Assembly: GCA_012689375.1 (NCBI GenBank)
Contig: JAAZLO010000082.1
Coordinates: 1-34,059, forward strand
Length of the DNA stretch: 34,059 nt
From: Bacillota bacterium
GTDB taxonomy: Bacteria; Bacillota; SHA-98; UBA4971
Reading direction: 5' to 3'
Shown: piece after piece, positions 16,742 to 25,111 of the stretch
Layout: the number at the start of each line of letters is the position of its first letter
Position numbering within the stretch: position 1 is the first letter of the stretch
Position numbers and translations under genes: made by a program
The notes under the pieces: generated by a model
Databases searched by the model: none
Seen by the model: the letters and a program-made list of their open reading frames with translations, nothing else
What the model was told of the DNA's origin: nothing

Positions 16742-16770
16742 TTGCATAGATCTGAAAAATGGTATATTCT
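16742..16770 (+). promoter_or_regulatory. Probable promoter of the ribU leader
   Basis: TTGCAT (16742-16747) and TATTCT (16765-16770) are spaced by 17 nt, placing the start of transcription about 17 nt before the FMN riboswitch begins. It lies 23 nt beyond the hutH stop codon. Confidence 0.5.
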
Positions 16771-16793
16771 TTTATTAAATGAAATAGCCATCA

Positions 16794-16934
16794 GATCTTC
16801 GGGGCAGGGTGAGGCTGGAGATTCCGGCCAATTCCCGACCGGTGGTAATGCCGAAAGGCAAGTCCACAAGCTGCAAATGCAGTTGAGCCGGTGTAAAACC
16901 GGCACCGACGGTACAGTCCGGATGGGAGAAGGTT
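16794..16934 (+). promoter_or_regulatory. FMN riboswitch (RFN element)
   Basis: Closing stem GATCTTC (16794-16800) pairs with GAAGGTT. The hallmark conserved blocks are present in order: GGGGCAGGGTG, AATTCCCGACCGGTGGTAAT, GCCGGTGTAAAACCGGCACC, and GACGGTACAGTCCGGATGGG followed by AGAAGG. FMN binding is expected to favour the downstream terminator and turn off the riboflavin transporter gene. The ligand and fold follow established knowledge of the RFN class; the control of ribU is inferred from position. Confidence 0.95.
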
Positions 16935-16984
16935 ACAAGCTGAAAAAGGACGCTTGTAGAACTTTGAATACTATGGAAGTCAGA

Positions 16985-17020
16985 GCCCCGAGGTTTGCTG
17001 CCCGGGGCCTTTCTATTTTT
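16985..17020 (+). terminator. Riboswitch-controlled terminator before ribU
   Basis: GCCCCG (16985-16990) pairs with CGGGGC (17003-17008), followed by CTTTCTATTTTT. It lies about 50 nt after the FMN aptamer and about 107 nt before the ribU start, as expected for a transcription-attenuation expression platform. Confidence 0.8.
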
Positions 17021-17127
17021 CTATGCAGCTTGATTTTTAAAGAGACATATCGGGTAGGGGGGGATGACGGATGCGAAAAATAAGAATGGCTTCGGAAAAC
17101 AAAGGCTTTATGGGGAGGTTGCGTTAG

Positions 17128-17703
17128 TTGGTAAACCGGAGAACCAGGAAAATTGTTATGCTGGGTGTACTTGCATCTATATCAGTGCTTTTGTCCCTTG
17201 TTAATTGGCCATTATTCCCATCAGCCCCGCACCTGCGTTTTGAGACTGCAGATATACCCGTTCTAATTGCAGGATTTGCTTTCGGGCCGGGTGCCGGGCT
17301 TTTAGTCTCTTTTGTTATGGCAGTATTAATGGCTGCCATAACAGGTCTTGATGGGGTGGTCGGTGCGATGATGCATTTCCTGAGCACAGGCAGTCTTGTA
17401 TTGGTTGCAAGCCTGATATATAGGCGACGTCATACCCTGGGTGGCGCTATAATAGGTCTCATAGCAGGTTCTATAGTGCATACTGTACTAATGCCCTTGG
17501 TTAACTTAGGGGTTATCCCAATAGTATACGGATTCTCCAGGGAGCAAATAGTTGCCATGTTGCCTATACTTTTCGCTTTCAATGCCGCAAAGTCTGGGTT
17601 AAATTCTATTATTACACTTGTTTTATATAAGCGGGTTTCATGGTTGATTAAAGGTTTTGCTGCAGAACAAAAAGAATCCGGTATTTTACTTAATAACCGG
17701 TAG
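17128..17703 (+). CDS. ribU: ECF transporter S component, riboflavin-specific
   Basis: The 191-residue integral membrane protein has about six hydrophobic helices. 'ETADIPVLIAGFAFGPGAGL' (residues 39-58) is the conserved S-component loop and helix seen in RibU. It binds riboflavin outside and works with a shared energising module (EcfA, EcfA', EcfT), whose genes are not in the window. Specificity rests on the upstream FMN riboswitch as well as on sequence. Translation seems to start at TTG behind GGGGAGG. A 18-residue frame (17071-17127) ends in TAG immediately before this TTG, so the two may be translationally coupled. Confidence 0.92.
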   Translation: MVNRRTRKIVMLGVLASISVLLSLVNWPLFPSAPHLRFETADIPVLIAGFAFGPGAGLLVSFVMAVLMAAITGLDGVVGAMMHFLSTGSLVLVASLIYRRRHTLGGAIIGLIAGSIVHTVLMPLVNLGVIPIVYGFSREQIVAMLPILFAFNAAKSGLNSIITLVLYKRVSWLIKGFAAEQKESGILLNNR

Positions 17704-17730
17704 GTGGATTTCCCGTTAGGAATCTAAGGG

Positions 17731-18522
17731 TTATATTTGTTTCAGAAGGTCACGTCCAATTAGTGCGGCACCGTATGCCCCTGCAAACTGTGATGCGTCA
17801 GGTACTATTATCTTATATGGGATTTTTCCCTCCAAAGATAACCTGACGCCTTCATTTTTACTGACTCCCCCGGTCATAACTATACCGGGTTTTAACCCAA
17901 CCCTATAAACCATCCCAAGGAGGCGATCTGCAATTGCATCGCATAATCCCCTGATAATTATGTTAGGTGGTACCCCTTTGGATAAAAGGCTGATTACCTC
18001 GGATTCCGCGAATACCGTGCACGTACTTGATATATGTGTCGATTTTTTCGCTGTCCTCCACATACGTCCAAAATCAAAAAGCGAGATACCAAGCCTCCCT
18101 GCCATGACTTCGAGAAATCTTCCTGTCCCGGCAGCGCACTTATCATTCATAACAAAATCTTCTACCATTCCGTTCCTATCGAGACAAATAACTTTTGAAT
18201 CCTGACCGCCTATATCTATTACAAGACCGGCCTTGGGGACTAAGGCTTTTGCCCCTCTGCCGTGACATGTAATTTCTGTAATTGTTCTGTCAGAAGCCTC
18301 AACCTGGGTGCGGCCGTAACCTGTTGATACTATATATGAGATATCCTTTTTAGTTAGCCCACAGGTATTTAAAAGCCGGCTTAAACATTTTTCAGCTGCA
18401 GAACCCAGATCTGTTCCGGTAGAGAGAACAAAAGTTGACAGAACACGCCTGTTCAGGAGGAGGGCTCCTTTGGTTGCGGAGGATCCTACATCAATTCCAA
18501 CCGTATATAAATCAGTTTCCAA
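17731..18522 (-). CDS. ATP-dependent activator of 2-hydroxyacyl-CoA dehydratase (HgdC/BadF/BadG-like)
   Basis: The 263-residue protein is an ASKHA-fold ATPase. 'GIDVGSSATKGAL' (9-21) is the phosphate-1 loop, 'VIDIGGQDSK' (101-110) phosphate-2, and 'GGVSKN' the adenosine motif. Cys129 in 'DKCAAGTGRFLE' and Cys168 in 'STCTVFAESEV' are spaced as the two Cys that bind the single [4Fe-4S] cluster between the homodimer subunits. It would couple ATP hydrolysis to injection of a low-potential electron into the dehydratase-like partner. The TTG start has GAGGTGA at the end of the upstream gene. It is the last gene of the leftward operon, convergent with ribU. Confidence 0.92.
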   Translation of the reverse strand: METDLYTVGIDVGSSATKGALLLNRRVLSTFVLSTGTDLGSAAEKCLSRLLNTCGLTKKDISYIVSTGYGRTQVEASDRTITEITCHGRGAKALVPKAGLVIDIGGQDSKVICLDRNGMVEDFVMNDKCAAGTGRFLEVMAGRLGISLFDFGRMWRTAKKSTHISSTCTVFAESEVISLLSKGVPPNIIIRGLCDAIADRLLGMVYRVGLKPGIVMTGGVSKNEGVRLSLEGKIPYKIIVPDASQFAGAYGAALIGRDLLKQI

Positions 18523-18531
18523 TCCTTTGTC

Positions 18532-19842
18532 TCACCTCAGATTCTTAATCTTTCGGGCTTCTAAAAGCTCCCTGAACGCACCGAGTCTAGTTAAGGATTG
18601 CGCCTCTCCGCTATTTTTTATATCAACTCCGTCACCATCGAGGTTCAGGAAGGGAATCCCCTCTTTCTTTAGGTAGTCCGAAAGAACATAGGAAGCACCG
18701 TTATGCTGTCTGCACCCCCACTGGGCAAACTGTACAACACCATCTATTGAAAATTCCTGTACTATTTTACTGATTACTTTAAGCCTTCGCCTAGCCGGCC
18801 CCCACCCGAAATTAGACATGATTTTATTTGCAAGGCTTGTATAAGGATCCTGTGGATCTAAAACATCCCAGTGTAAATAACTGAATTCCTCAAAGGCTAC
18901 GGAAATCTGTGCCTCATTTTCCAGATAATCAAATAGTTTTGTACTATAGTATGGTCTTAAGTTTAACCATGCAAGCCTGAATTGTTCGTTTGGGATTGGG
19001 TAGTTACCTGTGCTTATAATATTTTCTGCATAATCGCGGAGGGACTTATAGAATTTCGGGAGCCACGGGCTTCCCCAAGACCAAAGAAACAATACCACAT
19101 AATTTAATGCTTCTGAACCCCGCCATGGCGATGGGGTGTTTTTGCGTAATTCACATAACTCGCGGTAGTAACTCAGGGCGGCATTGGAATTTGCCAAGGC
19201 TTCATCCATATATTCTTCAGATAAATCCGGGACTTCGCGCTTTAAATCCTTTACAACTATCTCCAGCTGTTTGCTTAGATACTTCAAAGATTGTTCAGAT
19301 TGCCCGTAAGGTACATCCAGCACATGAAATGGGCAGTTGTGGTAGCGGCTTATTTGAAATAAAGCCTGTTTACCCCCGTCGCAGAGTTGGGACGATACAA
19401 TTACAGCGGCGGGCTCAGGAGTAAGATTAATAACTGAAGCGCCTACACCTGCTCTATGGAAGCTGCAAAGATCTGGGGAATACCAAAGGGATTCACCTGC
19501 AGCAAGGCTTTCTCCTGCCAATTTATAGCTTGCTGCGAACCCAGCTGCGGCTTCTGGCAAAAAGGGTACTGCGCCAAGCCCGTAAACTAATTCATTAGGG
19601 ACAAATGCACTGGTAAATATAGAGGGTTTTTTCCCGAGGTACGCATTGCGAAAATCATTGGCAATGCACCTGATTGCATTAATTTGGTACGGTTTCCAAT
19701 CCCGCTTTTCCAAGTAGTCAATTGCAAGTTTTGCACCGCTGTGGACCCATCCTTTCCGGAGGAGGGTCCTTAAAAGTTTGATACGGCGGGATTCCCCGGC
19801 TAATCTGCGATTTAAAGATTCTGTCATGGCATCTGGAAGCAC
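18532..19842 (-). CDS. 2-hydroxyacyl-CoA dehydratase/benzoyl-CoA reductase-like subunit (HgdB family), 436 residues
   Basis: A member of the HGD-D family, whose subunits hold [4Fe-4S] clusters and receive electrons from the HgdC-type activator. Cys126 ('SPDLCSFHRAGVG'), Cys154 ('VSSQLCDGGKQAL') and Cys377 ('AQWGCRQHNGASYVL') occupy the positions of the usual cluster ligands. The C-terminal 'PFLNLDGDGVDIKNSGEAQS' corresponds to the conserved end of these subunits. The GTG start lies 2 nt after the stop codon of the previous gene, so the two are translationally coupled. The substrate cannot be assigned: no CoA-transferase or acyl-CoA dehydrogenase is adjacent. A double-cubane cluster protein (DCCP) function, which does not need CoA substrates, is another possibility. 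Confidence 0.88.
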   Translation of the reverse strand: MLPDAMTESLNRRLAGESRRIKLLRTLLRKGWVHSGAKLAIDYLEKRDWKPYQINAIRCIANDFRNAYLGKKPSIFTSAFVPNELVYGLGAVPFLPEAAAGFAASYKLAGESLAAGESLWYSPDLCSFHRAGVGASVINLTPEPAAVIVSSQLCDGGKQALFQISRYHNCPFHVLDVPYGQSEQSLKYLSKQLEIVVKDLKREVPDLSEEYMDEALANSNAALSYYRELCELRKNTPSPWRGSEALNYVVLFLWSWGSPWLPKFYKSLRDYAENIISTGNYPIPNEQFRLAWLNLRPYYSTKLFDYLENEAQISVAFEEFSYLHWDVLDPQDPYTSLANKIMSNFGWGPARRRLKVISKIVQEFSIDGVVQFAQWGCRQHNGASYVLSDYLKKEGIPFLNLDGDGVDIKNSGEAQSLTRLGAFRELLEARKIKNLR

Positions 19843-19844
19843 TG

Positions 19845-20921
19845 CTATCTACCTACCCTGAGCATGTACGTAGTTTCAAGCATTTCCTGGAAAGCTTCTA
19901 CCCGTGTTATGGCTTGTCCTGCTTTTCCTGATCCATACTGGCCTTCCAGAAAAAGCATGGGAAATCCGGCCGACGATTTTAAACCATGTCTTATTTCTAC
20001 GGAATCATAGTATGCCTGATCACAAAATTTTGGGGCGAAATATATAAGCCCTTGAATATCATAATCAGATGCAAGCTGTAAAAGACGGGAAACCCTAGTT
20101 TCCTTTTGAAACATTCTGGGGCAGGCCGGCTTATTAAGATAGGCTTCCGCAAGTACGTGAAAGGGATCATTATTATTTTCGCTGCAGATATTAAAATCGT
20201 AGGCTCTCAGTGATATGCAGGAATCAATAAAAGCTATATCGAGGCCTGCATTTTCAATACATTTTATAACAGACAAATCTAGAAGACAGGTCCCGCTGAT
20301 TCCTACAGGGATGCTAGGTCTGTCTTTGTTATCGCGGGGAGATTTTAGGGGTACTTGGTTTATTATTTCATCAATTTCTTGAATGAAAGATTCATTTCCC
20401 TGGAAATAAGGGGGTGCTGGGAGTTTGCTTATGTTTATGGCAAGCTGAGTTGCTTTGGCAGCGGATAGCTTTTTTTCAAACATTAAATTAAAAGTACGGG
20501 AAAGCCTTCGCCGGATTTCGTTCGTAAAATTGATTGTCACCATAAGTCTCCCGAGAAATTCAGATTTTGAAAGTGTTGTCATATCTAAAAACTTATGGCT
20601 AAGGTTTTCAAGCTCCTTTGCATAGAATGAGACAGCTTCAGGACTACCTATCAAAGGGACGTCCACATAGTAAACAGCCTCTGCCAAATTCCAGTAATCT
20701 AGTACATCATAGGTTCTGCGCATTGCATCACATGACCCTGCTACAACAACAATACTGTTATTTCCATACTGCCGGATAAATGCCCGGGCATAGGGGCAGA
20801 AATCTTGAGGGAGGTGTCCTTCCATTTCCGGAATTGGCCCTTCAAACAGATCTCTTGTTACAGGCATTCCCGCTGCCAGCGGTATTTCATATGGTATATA
20901 ACTACATGATAAACGAACCAT
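19845..20921 (-). CDS. 2-hydroxyacyl-CoA dehydratase-like subunit, 358 residues
   Basis: The second HGD-D-family subunit. Cys42 ('DFCPYARAF'), Cys64 ('VAGSCDAMRRTYDVL') and Cys300 ('YFAPKFCDQAYYDSVEIR') match the three-Cys cluster pattern. 'FLEGQYGSGKAGQAITRVEA' near the C-terminus parallels the conserved end of HgdA/BcrB-like proteins. It is shorter than the neighbouring 436-residue subunit, mainly at the N-terminus, as in heterodimeric members of the family. The ATG follows GAGGG and lies 51 nt after copA with no hairpin between, so copper-regulated cotranscription is plausible. Nothing in the window identifies the substrate. Confidence 0.87.
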   Translation of the reverse strand: MVRLSCSYIPYEIPLAAGMPVTRDLFEGPIPEMEGHLPQDFCPYARAFIRQYGNNSIVVVAGSCDAMRRTYDVLDYWNLAEAVYYVDVPLIGSPEAVSFYAKELENLSHKFLDMTTLSKSEFLGRLMVTINFTNEIRRRLSRTFNLMFEKKLSAAKATQLAINISKLPAPPYFQGNESFIQEIDEIINQVPLKSPRDNKDRPSIPVGISGTCLLDLSVIKCIENAGLDIAFIDSCISLRAYDFNICSENNNDPFHVLAEAYLNKPACPRMFQKETRVSRLLQLASDYDIQGLIYFAPKFCDQAYYDSVEIRHGLKSSAGFPMLFLEGQYGSGKAGQAITRVEAFQEMLETTYMLRVGR

Positions 20922-20972
20922 GGTAATACCCTCGCTTATTACGTTACAATTCCATATACCCTTTGTTTAGGT

Positions 20973-23429
20973 TTATTTTGTCCTTGCTTGTTTCATCGGA
21001 TTAAAACTACGTAATCTAAGTGAATTTGTGACTACGGACACTGATGAGAAGGACATGGCCGCACCTGCAATAACCGGAGATAAAAATCCCAGGGCTGCAA
21101 TGGGTATCCCTATGGTGTTATATATGAAAGCCCAGAACAGATTTTGGCGAATGATCCTTATCGTTTGGCGGCTTAACCTGATTGCGGCTGCAATATGCCT
21201 GAGATCTCCCCGAACCAGTGTAATATCAGACGCCTCAATTGCAATATCGGTCCCGGCTCCCATAGCAATACCTACATCTGCTGCGACTAAGGCGGGGGCA
21301 TCGTTAATTCCATCCCCGACCATGGCAACTACCCGTCCTTCACTACGGAGCCTTTCTATTTCCCTTGCCTTATCTTCAGGAAGTACTTCTGCCAGGATAT
21401 TATCAATCCCTGCCTGATTTGCAATATAATCGGCTGTACGTCGGTTATCACCGGTTAGCATTATGACTTCGATTCCAAGATCCTTCAGCGCAAGGACAGC
21501 ATCTTTCGATGTTTCTTTTAATATATCCGCAACGCCGATAATCCCGGTTACATTTCCATCCACCGAAAGGACCATGGCAGTTTGTCCTTGGGATTCAAGA
21601 ATCTCTAAATCACTTTCAGCATTAGCAGTGGATATATTTTTATCCTTCATAAGACGGATTGTACCCACCAATATCTCTTTACCTTCAATTTCCGCCTTTA
21701 TCCCTTTGCCGGGGATTGCCTGAAAATCTGAAGGTTCAGTTAAGCTAAGCCCTACGGCTTTTGCATGGTTGATGATGGCTGTCCCCAGAGGGTGTTCAGA
21801 GCGTAGTTCCGCTGAGGCAGCCAACCTTATTATTTCATGGGTTGCTTCTTTTTCATTGCTGTCGTGAAGGGAACTGACTGCAATTACATTGACAACTGCA
21901 GGCTCCCCTTTTGTTAAAGTCCCGGTTTTATCAAGGACAACAGTATCTATTTTATGGGCTCTTTCTAAATATTCCGCCCCCCTGATTAGAATGCCTGATT
22001 CTGCTCCTTTCCCAGTCCCCACCATAATGGCTGTAGGGGTGGCAAGCCCAAGTGAGCAGGGACAAGCTATTACAAGGACTGCTGTAAAAGCGATAATTGC
22101 CTGTCCCGGATCTTTAGCAATGATCAGCCATAAAACAAGAGTAACCAAAGCTGCTATAAGCACTGAAGGGACAAAGTAGCCTGCTACTACGTCGGCTATT
22201 CGTTGTATCGGGGCTTTTGACCCTTGTGCTTTTTCTACCATTTCAACTATTTGTGAAAGGACGGTATCCCGGCCTACTTTTGTAGCCTCGAATTTAAAGG
22301 TCCCGTATTTGTTTATAGTACCGCCTATTACTTTGGCGCCGGGTTCTTTTTCCACAGGTATGCTTTCACCTGTTAACATAGATTCATCCACCATAGATGT
22401 TCCCTCAATAATTGTGCCGTCTACAGGTATACGCTCTCCGGGTTGGACAATGATAGTGTCCCCTTGGACAACTTCGCTTGTATCTACTTGGACTTCAATC
22501 CCTTCCCGAATAATTCGAGTTTTTTGAGGTGTAAGTTGCATCAGACGCCTTATGGCCTCACCGGTTCTTCCTTTCGCACGGGCTTCGAAATAGCGGCCTA
22601 AGAGAACAAGGGTAATGATAACAGCGGATGATTCATAGTACACATGGCCCGGAGATATAAAGGTGTTGTAAAGGCTAAAAATATAGGCTGCAGAGGTGCC
22701 CATGGCTATAAGCGTATCCATGGTAGCTGTCTTAGTGCGAAATGCAGAAATTGCCCCCCGATAAAACTGGCGTCCCGGACCAAACTGGACAATTGTTGCC
22801 ATAACAAATTGGAAATATGAGCTCTCCAACCAGATCGGGAGATTAACCCCGAATAAATGAGAAAGCATCAATGATAAAAGAGGAATGGAGAATGCTGCGG
22901 AAAAAAGGAAGTTTGTGAGATGATTTCGAATTTCTTTCTCACGCCTGGCTCCTGCTGTTTCTCCCTCCTGCTCTGACTTCCCGGATTTATCCGTTTCTTT
23001 TGCTTCAAATCCTATGTTATTTACGGCTTGCATTATTTCAGAAGCCGAAATCTCATGAGGGAAATAGGTGACGACAGCCCGCTCGGTTGCAAGATTTACA
23101 ATTGCATCAGTAATGCCGGGTGTGTTTTTGAGCCCCTGTTCAACGCGGTGGACACATGAAGCACAATGCATACCGCCGATAGTCAGTTCTAACCTGTCGA
23201 GGACTACGCCGTACCCTAGCTCTTTAATGATTTTGGCCAGGGCAGGGGGCCGGATCCGGGTAGGATCATAGACTATTGTGGCCTTCTGTGTTGCCAGGTT
23301 TATATTTGCGGATAATACACCTTCAATGCTCTCCAGGACTTGATCAATCCTGGCGACACATGATGCACAACTCATTCCTGTAATTTCTAATACTAATTCT
23401 CTTTGTTTTTCATCAGTGTTTGATTGCAT
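20973..23429 (-). CDS. copA: Copper(I)-exporting P1B-type ATPase
   Basis: The 818-residue pump has two N-terminal heavy-metal-associated domains with C-x-x-C motifs (Cys21/Cys24 in 'GMSCASC' and Cys89/Cys92 in 'GMHCASC'). It also has the TGES-containing actuator region, the intramembrane '[13 protein letters not shown]', the phosphorylation motif D-K-T-G-T-L-T and '[10 protein letters not shown]'. The last helices carry 'YN' ('[11 protein letters not shown]') and 'MSFSSVSV', which define Cu(I) selectivity. It detoxifies copper by export through the cell membrane. It lies 18 nt after csoR and is expected to be derepressed by Cu(I). The ATG follows GGGGGTG. Confidence 0.97.
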   Translation of the reverse strand: MQSNTDEKQRELVLEITGMSCASCVARIDQVLESIEGVLSANINLATQKATIVYDPTRIRPPALAKIIKELGYGVVLDRLELTIGGMHCASCVHRVEQGLKNTPGITDAIVNLATERAVVTYFPHEISASEIMQAVNNIGFEAKETDKSGKSEQEGETAGARREKEIRNHLTNFLFSAAFSIPLLSLMLSHLFGVNLPIWLESSYFQFVMATIVQFGPGRQFYRGAISAFRTKTATMDTLIAMGTSAAYIFSLYNTFISPGHVYYESSAVIITLVLLGRYFEARAKGRTGEAIRRLMQLTPQKTRIIREGIEVQVDTSEVVQGDTIIVQPGERIPVDGTIIEGTSMVDESMLTGESIPVEKEPGAKVIGGTINKYGTFKFEATKVGRDTVLSQIVEMVEKAQGSKAPIQRIADVVAGYFVPSVLIAALVTLVLWLIIAKDPGQAIIAFTAVLVIACPCSLGLATPTAIMVGTGKGAESGILIRGAEYLERAHKIDTVVLDKTGTLTKGEPAVVNVIAVSSLHDSNEKEATHEIIRLAASAELRSEHPLGTAIINHAKAVGLSLTEPSDFQAIPGKGIKAEIEGKEILVGTIRLMKDKNISTANAESDLEILESQGQTAMVLSVDGNVTGIIGVADILKETSKDAVLALKDLGIEVIMLTGDNRRTADYIANQAGIDNILAEVLPEDKAREIERLRSEGRVVAMVGDGINDAPALVAADVGIAMGAGTDIAIEASDITLVRGDLRHIAAAIRLSRQTIRIIRQNLFWAFIYNTIGIPIAALGFLSPVIAGAAMSFSSVSVVTNSLRLRSFNPMKQARTK

Positions 23430-23447
23430 TGGTATACACCCCCTGAA

Positions 23448-23717
23448 TTATCGGATAAATTTTGTGAGGACTTCCATTAATTCATTTATAGCTTGTTCAC
23501 TGCGCTCTTCCTTTATTGCGCAAGTTACACAACCTTCTAAATGAGATTTTAAAATAGCCGTTCCGACTTTACCAAGAGCAGCCCTTGCAGCAACTATTTG
23601 GTTTAATATATCAATACAATATCTGTCTTCTTCAATCATTCGATCAATTCCCCGGACCTGACCTTCGATCCGGGCGAGACGTTTCTTTAAATCTTTCTTA
23701 TTGCGCCCTTCGTACAT
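23448..23717 (-). CDS. csoR: Copper-sensing repressor CsoR
   Basis: The 89-residue all-helical repressor shows the DUF156 signature 'LKKRLARIEGQVRGIDRMIE'. Cys34, His59 and Cys63 have exactly the x-Cys/His/Cys spacing (25 and 4) of Cu(I)-sensing CsoR rather than of nickel or sulfide sensors. The ATG at 23717 is preferred over a longer frame to 23780, because GGAGG lies 9 nt upstream and the family begins here. It heads the unit with copA, and an operator-like site overlaps its promoter at 23774-23790, so it probably represses its own operon until Cu(I) binds. Confidence 0.95.
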   Translation of the reverse strand: MYEGRNKKDLKKRLARIEGQVRGIDRMIEEDRYCIDILNQIVAARAALGKVGTAILKSHLEGCVTCAIKEERSEQAINELMEVLTKFIR

Positions 23718-23773
23718 TTCCAAAGGCCTCCTATTACATAGCGGATAAACAAGGTGTACCTCTTTTATATACG

Positions 23774-23829
23774 ATACCATGGTAGGGTATCCGTATATAA
23801 AGTATATTCCTTACTTACATGAAAGTCAA
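23774..23829 (-). promoter_or_regulatory. csoR-copA promoter with CsoR operator
   Basis: On the minus strand TTGACT (23829-23824) and TATACT (23806-23801) are separated by exactly 17 nt, a near-consensus housekeeping promoter. Ten bases past the -10 lies ATACCCTACCATGGTAT (23790-23774). Its ATACC-7nt-GGTAT symmetry and ATACCCTAC left half match the known Bacillus subtilis CsoR operator of copZA (ATACCCTACGGGGGTAT). The site covers the expected transcription start, consistent with repression by blocking polymerase. Confidence 0.85.
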
Positions 23830-23836
23830 CGGTAAC

Positions 23837-23913
23837 GTGACAAAGGGACGGGGTACCTGACACACCCAATGAACCGATGTTCCCATGTGTCAGGTACCCC
23901 GTCCCTTTGTCAC
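23837..23913. repeat. RAYT-type repeat, copy 5: perfect 28-bp inverted repeat, variant core
   Basis: The left arm (23837-23864) begins GTGACAAAGGGACGGGGTAC and ends CTGACACA; the right arm (23886-23913) is its exact complement; the loop is 21 nt. The core differs from the other copies (AAAGGGACGGGGTACC in place of AGGGGGACGGGGTTAC), yet both arms carry the same changes, so paired arms have been kept identical. It lies 23 nt past the stop codon of the CofE-like gene and just upstream of the csoR promoter. Confidence 0.95.
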
Positions 23914-23935
23914 TTATCTTGTCACCATTACCCCT

Positions 23936-25111
23936 TTAAAGCATTCCTTTTATGAGTACTATTGGTGTGCCTGCATCTGCAGAGCCACTGACAAGATCAG
24001 CCAGGCTTGCAATAACGTCTTCAATCTTTCTCGGAGTAGTACCTTCCGTGGCTTCTCCCTGCCTATCTATGGGCTCATTTGCCTTGGCTTTTAATGCATC
24101 TTCGATGCTTGAAATTTCTGCACCGCGATACCACATCTCATCAACGATATATTTATATTTTAATCCTTCTCGGTATTTACCTGTAAGACCTGATGTCATA
24201 CCGAAGGTGGGCTTCGGGTCAGCCAATTCATAAATACCGGTTGACGGATCGTGATATGCGCCGTCTCCGAATATTAATACTTCTATATTTACGCCCAGCC
24301 CTTCGGAGACTTTATTTTGTAAGTGTCCGGCGATTTCATCTGAATTACGGGGCGCAAGTTTCAGCCTATCCCCAGAGGACATATTACTCCCCAGGAGCCC
24401 CCATTCAGACCAAGGCCCAGGCGGTGTATTACACAGACTCTCAAGGGTTATGCATTTAGGAGCAACTGGTTCAAGGATAGTTTTTGTTTCATTGCGATTA
24501 TGGACATTTGCTACTATAATTGCATCAGCATTAAATTCTATAATCTTCAGAGGATCATTGGAAAAATAGATGGTAGCCCCGGCCCCTTGTTCAATGATAG
24601 CGGAGGAATAAAGTTTGATATAGTCAACACCTGTTACAGGATGTTTTGGCCTATTTGGGCCTGCTTCCTCCAAGGTTATAATATCATTGTCGGTTTTCCC
24701 TAATTCTTTTGCAAGGTTTTGCCGGAGGACAGGGTTCCCGACCTCATCTGTAGGATGGGATAATTGAACAACGACTTCACCCTGTGGGACAGCTTTTGCA
24801 AGCCCTTTAAGGACCAGCCAAAACCTATTGCGGCTTAAGATTGGAAATAAAATTCCAAGCTTGTCAGAAGGTTTTATTCCTAACTTTCTGCGTGTCTCTT
24901 CAGCAATGTCACTAATAGTTACATAGTTGTCTTGTGCTTTTGCTACGACCGATTCTGTGATGCAGACAGTATCCCCTGAAGTGAGGAGGCCGTCATTATA
25001 ACATTTGGCCAGCGCATCGTAGGTCATCCTGACTATGTCGGATCCCGGGACAACCACGCCTATCTTAATGCCAAATGCCGATACTCCTATGTACTCAGGT
25101 AGCCTTATCAC
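23936..25111 (-). CDS. CofE-like protein (coenzyme F420-0:L-glutamate ligase family, Firmicute type)
   Basis: A 391-residue protein resembling the CofE-like gamma-glutamyl ligase group found in Firmicutes: 'DGLLTSGDTVCITESVVAKA' (residues 40-59) and 'LIFGDGAYHDPSTGIYELAD' (about 284-303). Canonical CofE adds glutamate to F420-0 using GTP, but this longer group occurs in organisms without F420 and its real substrate is not established. No other F420 gene is in the window. The GTG start is preceded by AAAGGGA. The gene ends just before the repeat at 23837. I recognise the family from general pattern rather than from a catalytic residue check, so the reaction should not be assumed. Confidence 0.75.
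   Translation of the reverse strand: MIRLPEYIGVSAFGIKIGVVVPGSDIVRMTYDALAKCYNDGLLTSGDTVCITESVVAKAQDNYVTISDIAEETRRKLGIKPSDKLGILFPILSRNRFWLVLKGLAKAVPQGEVVVQLSHPTDEVGNPVLRQNLAKELGKTDNDIITLEEAGPNRPKHPVTGVDYIKLYSSAIIEQGAGATIYFSNDPLKIIEFNADAIIVANVHNRNETKTILEPVAPKCITLESLCNTPPGPWSEWGLLGSNMSSGDRLKLAPRNSDEIAGHLQNKVSEGLGVNIEVLIFGDGAYHDPSTGIYELADPKPTFGMTSGLTGKYREGLKYKYIVDEMWYRGAEISSIEDALKAKANEPIDRQGEATEGTTPRKIEDVIASLADLVSGSADAGTPIVLIKGML

Noticed and set aside
23718-23780. Longer CsoR start
   Set aside because: The GGAGG at the proper distance from the ATG at 23717 lies inside the extension, and the CsoR operator overlaps its start.
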